The position numbers were made by a program, and so were the translations under genes. Below the pieces are notes generated by a model. That model was not told where the DNA came from and did not search any database. It saw only the letters and a program-made list of their open reading frames with translations. Below, piece after piece: positions 1 to 5,201 of a stretch of 8,087 bases of DNA. The stretch spans positions 1-8,087 of the forward strand of contig CALJQI010000035.1 in the NCBI GenBank assembly GCA_937980285.1. Direction: 5' to 3'. Each line of letters starts with the position of its first letter. Positions within the stretch are counted from its first letter, which is position 1. This stretch comes from an uncultured Gammaproteobacteria bacterium (lineage in GTDB: Bacteria > Pseudomonadota > Gammaproteobacteria > GCA-001735895).

Positions 1-645
1 GGCCTGGCCGTTGGCGGTTTTCTACTGTTCATCGCGCTGACCGAGTGGTGGGACCGGGCGCTGATCACCGCCTACCTGATGACGCTATCGGTGCTGATTT
101 CGACCTTTATCGGAGTCGTCATGGGAACCCTGTGTGCGCAAAATCCGGTGGCCACCCGCATCATGCTGACAATTTGCGATACCTTCCAGACCTTTCCATC
201 GTTCATCTACCTGATTCCGGTGATGATGCTGTTCGGTGTCACCGATACCTCGGTGCTGATCGCAATCGTGGTCTACGCCACCGTCCCGGCGACGCGCTAT
301 ACGATTCAGGGTCTGCTGAGCGTACCGCCGCAGTTGCATGAAGCCGGCTCTATGTCCGGTGTCAACCGTGTGCAGCGCTACCTGGCTATCGAACTACCGA
401 TGGCCTTTCCGCACATGGCGCTAGGGATTAATCAAACCGTGGTTTTCGCGCTGTCGATGGTTATCATCGGCGCGTTGATCGGTACCGATGATCTCGGACA
501 ATTGATTCTCAAATCCCTGTCCGACAAAGACGGTGTCGGCAACGGCCTGGTGCTGGGCCTGTGTGTCGCCTTTATCGGACTCGCTATCGACCAGGTGCTG
601 CGAACCTGGGCTAACCAACGCAAAAAGGCATTGGGATTGGCGTAG
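1..645 (+). CDS. ProW/OpuAB-type ABC transporter permease, glycine betaine/proline class (5' end missing)
   Basis: Inner-membrane permease subunit of a binding-protein-dependent importer, most like the ProW/OpuAB family that moves glycine betaine, proline betaine, choline or carnitine. The reading frame is already open at base 1, so the N-terminus lies outside the window; 214 residues are visible. They hold several hydrophobic spans. The cytoplasmic EAA loop that docks on the ATPase begins at the Glu codon at 340-342 (HEAGSMSG, then ELP further on). It is followed by the family-typical GINQT and ALSMVIIGALIG stretch and by DLGQLILKSL, where ProW has GLGQ. The end is a basic tail (NQRKKALGLA). 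The stop is followed after 36 bases by a universal stress protein gene with its own ribosome binding site, so the two are probably cotranscribed. The class call is firm; the substrate is inferred, since the binding protein and ATPase are not in the window. Confidence 0.9.
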   Translation, partial: GLAVGGFLLFIALTEWWDRALITAYLMTLSVLISTFIGVVMGTLCAQNPVATRIMLTICDTFQTFPSFIYLIPVMMLFGVTDTSVLIAIVVYATVPATRYTIQGLLSVPPQLHEAGSMSGVNRVQRYLAIELPMAFPHMALGINQTVVFALSMVIIGALIGTDDLGQLILKSLSDKDGVGNGLVLGLCVAFIGLAIDQVLRTWANQRKKALGLA

Positions 646-681
646 CGCTGCCATTCCAGTGACTTTAGGAAGGATAGAAAC

Positions 682-1140
682 GTGATTAACAGAATTCTGG
701 TTGCAACCGATGCGTCAGAGGCTTCGAACCGCGCACTGGATATGGCAACTCAGTTTGCCGTACTCCAGGACGCCGAAATGCTGATTATTCACGTTATTCG
801 CGATATGCAAATACCCTTCGAAATCGATGAAATTCCGGAACTGGAATTCCATCAAATCGAAAGCTTTAACGATGCGCGCGAGGAAATCATGCGCAAAATC
901 GCCGAGTCCATCTTAAGAATTGCCCGGGAAAAAGCGGAAAAGGCGGGCGCCAGGAAAGTTGAAACCGCTATCGGAACCGGTGACCCTGCAAGCAGTATCC
1001 TCGGCTTTGCCAAGCGATCGAAAACTGACATGATCGCGATGGGAACCCGGGGCTTAGGCAAGCTGAAGGGCACGATCCTGGGCAGCGTCTCGCGCAAAGT
1101 CGCCGACAATGCCGAGACCAGTTGCCTGATCGTCAGGTAG
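682..1140 (+). CDS. Universal stress protein, UspA family, ATP-binding type
   Basis: A 152-residue cytoplasmic protein with the usual length and a single Usp domain. The N-terminus ILVATDASEASNRALDMA is the first beta strand and the Asp that caps the nucleotide pocket. Near the C-terminus G121-x2-G124-x9-G134-S135 matches the ATP-binding signature G-2x-G-9x-G(S/T) exactly, so this is an MJ0577-like ATP-binding member rather than an UspA-like non-binder. The start is GTG at 682, supported by an AGGAAGGA Shine-Dalgarno at 667-674 with 7-base spacing. It follows the betaine-type permease by 36 bases. In Halomonas elongata an ATP-binding Usp, TeaD, encoded with the ectoine TRAP transporter TeaABC, restrains uptake; a similar role in transporter control here is inference from gene order. 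Downstream lies a 133-base gap before the convergent dioxygenase gene, with no convincing terminator seen. Confidence 0.93.
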   Translation: MINRILVATDASEASNRALDMATQFAVLQDAEMLIIHVIRDMQIPFEIDEIPELEFHQIESFNDAREEIMRKIAESILRIAREKAEKAGARKVETAIGTGDPASSILGFAKRSKTDMIAMGTRGLGKLKGTILGSVSRKVADNAETSCLIVR

Positions 1141-1273
1141 TCGCGGGACACCAGGCCCATCCGCGCACTACGGGATCGAAACCCGAGTTAACCAGGTGCC
1201 AGGATTGCCCGGTTGTATAGACCGTGGGACCGGTCGTGATCAAAAACGCTATCGACCTGCCGGCGACAGGCTG

Positions 1274-2137
1274 TCAGCCCAGGTAACCCCGGTGCAAGGT
1301 CTCGGCCGCGCCCTCGGCCAGCGCCTTCGCCTGTTCCCGCTGTACCTCGCGCCTCAACTCAATATCGGCGGCATCGAAATTACGCAGCGGCGGCGCCAGG
1401 TGAATCCAGTTTCCACCGCGATCGACGCCGCGTACGATCATCGCGTAATCGCGCGCGGCCACCACTTGTTTCACCTCCGGCGTGAGGAAGCGAAATACCA
1501 GACCGACTCGATCGCCGTCACTGCGGTTCGGGCCGGAGGCGTGAAATATGCGACCGTGATGAAACGAGACCTGCCCCGGCCGCAGGACTACGTCGACGGC
1601 CTCGTCTTCGTCGATATCGGCATCGACCTGCTGACCGCGCGACAGCAGGTTGGTTTCGTCGAAGCTATCCCGGTGCGGCAGGATGCGCTGCCGATGCGAG
1701 CCGGGAATGAATCGCATGCAGCCGGATTCCGTGTTGACGTCTGACAGCGCCAGCCAGGCGGTCAGCTCCTCGTCGGTTTCGCCCAGCCCCCAGTAAGTCA
1801 GGTCCTGGTGCCAGCTGACGATCTTGTCGCTGCTGGCCGGCTTGATGAAAAACTCGGCGCTCCATAATAGTAAATTCGGCCCCAGGATGGACGCCACGCG
1901 GTCGAGCAACTGCGGCGCGCGCGCGACGCGGTTGACGAAGGGCAACAATAAATGGGCATTGGTGCGCAACAGCTGGGCCAGATCCGCATCGAGCCCTTTT
2001 TGCCGGCCATCCCGGAGCGCCAGCTCGAGCTCGCTGTGGATGAGACCGACTTCGTCCGCGTCGTAAACCTCCAACGGAAACAGGTAACCGTCACGCCGAT
2101 ATGCCTGCACCGTCTCGTCCGCCAGCGCGTGATTCAT
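1274..2137 (-). CDS. Phytanoyl-CoA dioxygenase (PhyH) family Fe(II)/2-oxoglutarate oxygenase
   Basis: A 287-residue cytoplasmic oxygenase that should hydroxylate a small molecule while converting 2-oxoglutarate to succinate and CO2. The iron triad is visible: H110-x-D112 in SWHQDLTYWGL and distal H199 in FHASGPNRSDGDR. R210 lies eleven residues after H199, the same spacing as I recall for the 2-oxoglutarate-binding Arg in ectoine hydroxylase EctD. W109 and the MRFIPGSHR segment (141-149) are also typical of the family. It is the last gene of a four-gene operon. Its ATG overlaps the stop of the phosphatase gene by one base (TAATG), and no clear Shine-Dalgarno precedes it, so its translation is probably coupled. 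PhyH members include EctD, the 2-aminoethylphosphonate hydroxylase PhnY and many natural-product hydroxylases, so the substrate cannot be read from sequence. Betaine-related or CoA-linked substrates are suggested only by context. Confidence 0.93.
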   Translation of the reverse strand: MNHALADETVQAYRRDGYLFPLEVYDADEVGLIHSELELALRDGRQKGLDADLAQLLRTNAHLLLPFVNRVARAPQLLDRVASILGPNLLLWSAEFFIKPASSDKIVSWHQDLTYWGLGETDEELTAWLALSDVNTESGCMRFIPGSHRQRILPHRDSFDETNLLSRGQQVDADIDEDEAVDVVLRPGQVSFHHGRIFHASGPNRSDGDRVGLVFRFLTPEVKQVVAARDYAMIVRGVDRGGNWIHLAPPLRNFDAADIELRREVQREQAKALAEGAAETLHRGYLG

Positions 2138-2883
2138 TACCAGGTCACCAGGTCGTTGGCCAAATGATCGATTCGATTCATGTAAACCACGTTATGCGAA
2201 CCGTTGACGAAGTCGATGCGCGATATCGAGGTATTGTGCAGCGCCCAGTTGGCAACCCAGTGGTTATCGTAGTTTTGCTGATGGCGATCGACACCCATGA
2301 GTTCGTTGATGAACTGGTCGATAAAATCGCCGTGCGCCACCATGGCGACGCACTCGTCGCTACCGTCGAGCCGCTGCCTGAAGCCGGCGACGACCCGCTG
2401 CAGGCGCTCGATAAACGCGATATCGTCTTCGAACGGGCGGTTCCACCACCCCTCGGGATCGATGTCCCGCGGCAAATTCAGCCGCGGAAACCTTTGCTCG
2501 AAATAGCTGCGACCAGGCCCGGCCAGGCCGCGCGCAACGCCGTCGTCGGCGATCTCGTAAATGCCGTGTTTCTCGAAGATATCCGGCAGCGCAGTCAACT
2601 CCAGATCGCAGGCGCCGGCGATATATTCGGCAGTCACGATCGAGCGCGTCATCAGGCTGCAATAGACATGCGTGAGCCCGAACTCAATAGTTTCAGCCGC
2701 GACAAAGGGATGTTGCCGCGGTTCGGCATGCGGATGTGCCAGGTGCTGCCCGAGCGCTTCCGCCTGGCGATGACCAAGGGATGTGATTTCAGGATCCGGG
2801 GCGCGTTGCGGATGGTCGTCCGAGCCGTCCCAGATTTCGTTGTTGGCCGACTGCGCGTGCCGGATCAGGTACAGCCTGGCCAT
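2137..2883 (-). CDS. Histidine phosphatase family protein (phosphoglycerate mutase-like, branch 1)
   Basis: A 248-residue cytoplasmic protein of the histidine phosphatase superfamily, which forms a phospho-His intermediate. The catalytic N-terminal motif is LIRHAQSANN, with R8 and H9; the usual RHG appears here as RHA. S78-L-M-T-R80 fits the phosphate-pocket Arg segment (followed by TAEYIA), E104 is a candidate for the acid/base Glu, and H184 in MVAHGDF is the second pocket His. A long central segment with several Trp and Asp residues (about 105-155) makes it bigger than minimal SixA-like members, closer to dPGM and sugar-phosphatase sizes. It starts 2 bases after the BKACE stop and its TAA overlaps the ATG of the dioxygenase gene, so it is embedded in a catabolic operon. 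Such proteins range from phosphatases to mutases; neither the activity nor the substrate can be assigned. A small phospho-ester intermediate or a housekeeping repair role are both possible. Confidence 0.9.
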   Translation of the reverse strand: MARLYLIRHAQSANNEIWDGSDDHPQRAPDPEITSLGHRQAEALGQHLAHPHAEPRQHPFVAAETIEFGLTHVYCSLMTRSIVTAEYIAGACDLELTALPDIFEKHGIYEIADDGVARGLAGPGRSYFEQRFPRLNLPRDIDPEGWWNRPFEDDIAFIERLQRVVAGFRQRLDGSDECVAMVAHGDFIDQFINELMGVDRHQQNYDNHWVANWALHNTSISRIDFVNGSHNVVYMNRIDHLANDLVTW

Positions 2884-2885
2884 CG

Positions 2886-3761
2886 CTAGCGGCTGATTCC
2901 AAGCCGCTCTGCGGCCTGCGCCGGCGTCGCCGGTTCGCGGCCGACCTCGCGGATGATGCGCACCGCGCGCTCGACCAGCAGCAGGTTGGTGGCGAACTCG
3001 CCCTGGTCGAGATACAGGTTATCCTCCAGGCCGACGCGGCAATTGCCGCCCTGGGCGGCGGCCTGGGCGACGATGGCAAACTCCATGCGCGATATACCGA
3101 AAGCGCTCCAGTTGGCATTGTCCGGCAACAGGCCTTTCATGACGTTGAGGATCTCGGGCGTCGCCGGCGCCGCGTGCGGGATGCCGAGGCAAAGCTGAAA
3201 CATCGGCGCGCCGTCGATCAGGCCTTCCTCGATCAGCTTGCGCGCGAACATGATATGCCCCGGCTCGAACACTTCGAGCTCGGGCTTGACGCCGATCTCC
3301 TGGATGCGCTTCGCCATGACGCGCAAATGCGCCGGCGTGTTGACGAAGATGGTCTCGCCGAAATTAAAGGTGCCGACGTCGAGGGTGCAGATGTCGGGGA
3401 GCAGTTCCTCGACGTGATGCAGGCGTTCCAGCGGCTGCACCAGCGTGGTTCCGGGGCCGCCTACCGATGCGTCTTCCTCGCCGGGCGCGAAACGGGCGCC
3501 TTCGCTGGTGGTCAGGTTGATCAGCACTTCGCTGCCGGAATCGCGGATGCGTTCGACCACCTCGCGAAACAACGCCGGGTCGCCGGACCGCATCCCGGTT
3601 TCGGGATCGCGCACGTGAATATGCACGATCGCCGCACCGGCCTTGGCGGCGTCTATACAGTCGCTGGCGATATGTTCGGGCGTGATCGGGTAATTAGGAT
3701 GCTTGCCCTGGTTGTTGTGACCGCCGCAAACGGCGCAGGTCAGAATGACTTCATTCGACAT
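2886..3761 (-). CDS. Beta-keto acid cleavage enzyme (BKACE, formerly DUF849), 3-keto-5-aminohexanoate cleavage enzyme family
   Basis: A 291-residue TIM-barrel metalloenzyme. The family condenses a beta-keto acid with acetyl-CoA, giving acetoacetate and a new CoA thioester. Diagnostic features: YPITPEHIASDCIDAAKAGA (24-43), the zinc ligands H47 and H49 in IVHIHVRDPETG, TLDVGTFNFG (126-135) around the CoA/substrate site, ELEVFEPGH (161-169), QLCLGIPH (189-196), and E246 in VGLEDNLY as the third protein ligand. Length is normal. An AGGGGA Shine-Dalgarno lies within the 3' end of the upstream crotonase gene, 5 bases separating stop and start. The position that is the substrate-amine-binding Glu14 in Clostridium/Cloacimonas Kce appears as H15 (VCGGH), so the substrate is probably not 3-keto-5-aminohexanoate. 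Other BKACEs cleave dehydrocarnitine; this remains a candidate because of the nearby betaine-type genes, but is unproven. Confidence 0.94.
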   Translation of the reverse strand: MSNEVILTCAVCGGHNNQGKHPNYPITPEHIASDCIDAAKAGAAIVHIHVRDPETGMRSGDPALFREVVERIRDSGSEVLINLTTSEGARFAPGEEDASVGGPGTTLVQPLERLHHVEELLPDICTLDVGTFNFGETIFVNTPAHLRVMAKRIQEIGVKPELEVFEPGHIMFARKLIEEGLIDGAPMFQLCLGIPHAAPATPEILNVMKGLLPDNANWSAFGISRMEFAIVAQAAAQGGNCRVGLEDNLYLDQGEFATNLLLVERAVRIIREVGREPATPAQAAERLGISR

Positions 3762-3766
3762 GGATA

Positions 3767-4564
3767 CTATTTCCCCTGGAATTCCGCTACTCGTTTCTCG
3801 TTGAAGGCGCGTACACCTTCACGCCTGTCGTCGGTGGGAACCGTGCGGTTATAAGCCTCTATTTCGAAACCGAGCCCGTCGGCGAGCGACATTTGCAGAC
3901 CGCGATGGATAGCCTGCTTGGCCTGGCGCACCGCGATCGGCGCATTGGCGGCGATGCGGGCAGCGGTCTGCAGGGCTTCCTCGAGCAGCTTTTCCTGCTT
4001 AAACACTTCGTTGACCAGCCCCCATCGATGCGCCTGCTCGGCGTCGAAGCGGCGCGCCGACAGGATCAACTCCTTGGCGCGGCGCTCGCCCAGCGCGCGG
4101 CCCAGCGTTTGCGTGCCGCCGGCGCCGGGGATAATGCCGAGGCTGGTTTCGGTCATCGCGAAGCGGGCATTGTCCGAGGCGTAGATAAAATCGGCCGCAG
4201 AGGCCAGTTCGCAACCACCGCCGAAGGCAGCGCCATTGACAGCGGCGATCAACGGGATCGGGCAGTCGATGACGGCGCGAATCATGCGTTCATAAACCAG
4301 GTGCTGCGCGCTCCAGGCCTCGTTGCTCATGCCGTCGCGCTCCTTTAAGTCGCCGCCGGCGCAGAAAGCGCGATCGCCAGCGCCGGTCAGCAGGATACAG
4401 CGGCTGTCGCCCGGCTCTAAAGCCAGGTCTTCGAAGCAATGCATCAGGTCGGTCGCCATCTGCGTGTTGAAGGCATTGGCGAAATCGGGGCGATTGAGGG
4501 TAATTTGCAGAACCCGCGGCAGCGGAACCCTAAGCTCGAGCGTGGCGTAGTTTTTATCGGTCAT
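3767..4564 (-). CDS. Enoyl-CoA hydratase/isomerase (crotonase) family protein
   Basis: A 265-residue crotonase-fold enzyme of standard length, expected to act on a CoA thioester, most simply adding or removing water across a 2,3 double bond. The first oxyanion-hole element is FCAGGDLKE (67-75) and the second is NGAAFGGGCEL (110-120). Both catalytic glutamates of the hydratase type are present: E119 in GGGCEL and E139 in TETSLGIIPGAGGTQ. This fits hydratases such as methylglutaconyl-CoA or crotonyl-CoA hydratase and is also compatible with carnitinyl-CoA dehydratase-like relatives; it does not look like a catalytically dead member. It is the promoter-proximal gene of the minus-strand operon, followed after 5 bases by the BKACE gene, whose product type is also CoA-dependent, so the two could act on successive intermediates. 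No Shine-Dalgarno is obvious before the ATG at 4564, but the N-terminus aligns with family starts and the next Met is at residue 36. Confidence 0.94.
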   Translation of the reverse strand: MTDKNYATLELRVPLPRVLQITLNRPDFANAFNTQMATDLMHCFEDLALEPGDSRCILLTGAGDRAFCAGGDLKERDGMSNEAWSAQHLVYERMIRAVIDCPIPLIAAVNGAAFGGGCELASAADFIYASDNARFAMTETSLGIIPGAGGTQTLGRALGERRAKELILSARRFDAEQAHRWGLVNEVFKQEKLLEEALQTAARIAANAPIAVRQAKQAIHRGLQMSLADGLGFEIEAYNRTVPTDDRREGVRAFNEKRVAEFQGK

Positions 4565-4594
4565 ACACGGTGGTAATTTTTCTTCGGCTTCGGC

Positions 4595-4604
4595 ACTATA
4601 TAGT
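4595..4604. promoter_or_regulatory. Perfect 10-bp palindrome forming a probable shared -10 region for divergent transcription
   Basis: In the 71-base gap between the crotonase gene (leftward) and the small membrane protein gene (rightward), ACTATATAGT reads identically on both strands. It gives TATAGT, one mismatch from the -10 consensus TATAAT, to both directions. Transcription starts predicted about 7 bases beyond would leave leaders of roughly 25 bases on each side, which fits the gene starts. No good -35 hexamer is found in either direction. This is a prediction from sequence only. Confidence 0.4.
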
Positions 4605-4635
4605 ACTTGATTAGATATCCGAGGGGGAACAAAAC

Positions 4636-4746
4636 ATGAATCCGAACCAGGACGACAAAACCACCACCAAGCACATGGCCATCACCTTCATCGCCTTCGG
4701 CGTGTTGTGCGTTCTGCTAATTATTGGCGCTAATATCGTCGGCTGA
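4636..4746 (+). CDS. Small single-span membrane protein, 36 residues, unknown function
   Basis: A short gene with a strong Shine-Dalgarno (GAGGGGGAA at 4621-4629) correctly spaced from its ATG. The product starts with a polar, Asp/Lys/Thr-rich segment (MNPNQDDKTTTKH, 1-13). One hydrophobic helix of about 22 residues follows (14-35, containing FIAFGVLCVLLIIGA), with a Gly at the end, so it should sit in the inner membrane with a short polar tail. It has no cleavable signal sequence. It is first in a rightward unit divergent from the crotonase operon, and its stop overlaps the probable start of the RidA gene. I do not recognise a family. The ribosome site, the clean hydrophobic helix and the coupling to the next gene argue that it is real. 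It might be a small transporter accessory or membrane regulator, but nothing in the sequence shows this. Confidence 0.72.
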   Translation: MNPNQDDKTTTKHMAITFIAFGVLCVLLIIGANIVG

Positions 4747-5141
4747 TTACCAGCTTACCTATCTTAACTCGAATCCAACCCGCCGCCGTTCCCGAATCGG
4801 CGGCGCCATTCAGCCAGGTGGTGCTGGACGACCACTACGCCTTCCTCTCGGGCCTGGTGGCGGCGGACTTCCCGGCAGGGCTCGAAGTTCTGGGTGACGT
4901 CGCCGCCGAAACCCGCGCGGTGCTGGCCACCATCGGCGAAATCCTGCAGGAACTGAAACTCTCGCCCGATCGTATCGTCAAGGTCGAGGTCCATCTCGCC
5001 GACCTCGACGACTTCGACGCGATGGATGCCGCCTACCGTGATTTTTTCGACGGCAACGCCTGGCCCGCGCGCACCACGGTCGAATCGAAACGCCTGTTTG
5101 GCGACAGCAGGGTCGAAATCACCTGCCAGGTAAGGCGATAG
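4743..5141 (+). CDS. RidA/YjgF/UK114 family protein with no canonical start codon at the homologous N-terminus
   Basis: RidA proteins are small trimeric cytoplasmic enzymes that hydrolyse reactive enamine/imine intermediates. The frame encodes SAAPFSQVVL and then FLSGL (matching the IGPYVQGV and ITSGQI region of E. coli RidA). IVKVEVHLADLDDFDAM, WPARTTVE and RVEITCQVRR come further along. With numbering from codon 4743, S36, R110 and E125 correspond to S30, R105 and E120 of E. coli RidA; Tyr17 is replaced by F23. The first ATG/GTG/TTG is GTG at 4818 (107 residues), but this would delete the first beta strand and F23. The frame stays open back to 4734 (after TAA at 4731-4733). I therefore extend to CTG at 4743, which overlaps the upstream TGA as CTGA and gives 132 residues, the normal family length; ATT at 4746 is an alternative. 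No Shine-Dalgarno is visible. The family is certain, the start is not. It probably clears imines from amine catabolism. Confidence 0.82.
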   Translation: MITSLPILTRIQPAAVPESAAPFSQVVLDDHYAFLSGLVAADFPAGLEVLGDVAAETRAVLATIGEILQELKLSPDRIVKVEVHLADLDDFDAMDAAYRDFFDGNAWPARTTVESKRLFGDSRVEITCQVRR

Positions 5142-5201
5142 CGCTCATCCCGCAGAAATCGCCAGCCGTAAACTGGCCGGCAGCAATAACAGTCAATCGC
5201 G

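Noticed and set aside
1171..1275. Short inverted repeats between the Usp and PhyH genes (CGGG/CCCG at 1171-1185, GACCG/CGGTC at 1220-1235, GACAG-G-CTGTC at 1265-1275)
   Set aside because: Stems are only 4-5 bp and none is followed by a T-run on either strand, so no intrinsic terminator can be supported.
1196..1744. Open frame of 182 codons on the plus strand opposite the PhyH dioxygenase gene
   Set aside because: Antisense shadow without a ribosome site; the opposite strand carries the complete HxD...H triad.
2139..2154. Tandem 8-base repeat ACCAGGTC at the end of the phosphatase gene
   Set aside because: Two copies only, inside coding sequence for the last residues (DLVTW); probably chance, though it lies just before the coupled start of the next gene.
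2101..2889. Open frame of 262 codons on the plus strand opposite the histidine phosphatase gene
   Set aside because: Antisense shadow; the minus-strand protein has the catalytic RHA motif and pocket residues and fits an operon with 1-2 base junctions.
3174..3854. Open frame of 226 codons on the plus strand opposite the BKACE and crotonase genes
   Set aside because: It spans a gene junction on the other strand, has no recognisable motif, and both opposing genes are well supported.
3767..4564. Naming the crotonase as carnitinyl-CoA dehydratase CaiD
   Set aside because: Tempting from context, but both catalytic Glu residues are common to ordinary hydratases, and no CaiB/CaiC-like gene is in the window.
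5161..5177. Hairpin GCCAG/CTGGC between the convergent RidA and Rieske genes
   Set aside because: A 5-bp stem with a 7-base loop and no adjacent T-run; too weak to call a terminator.
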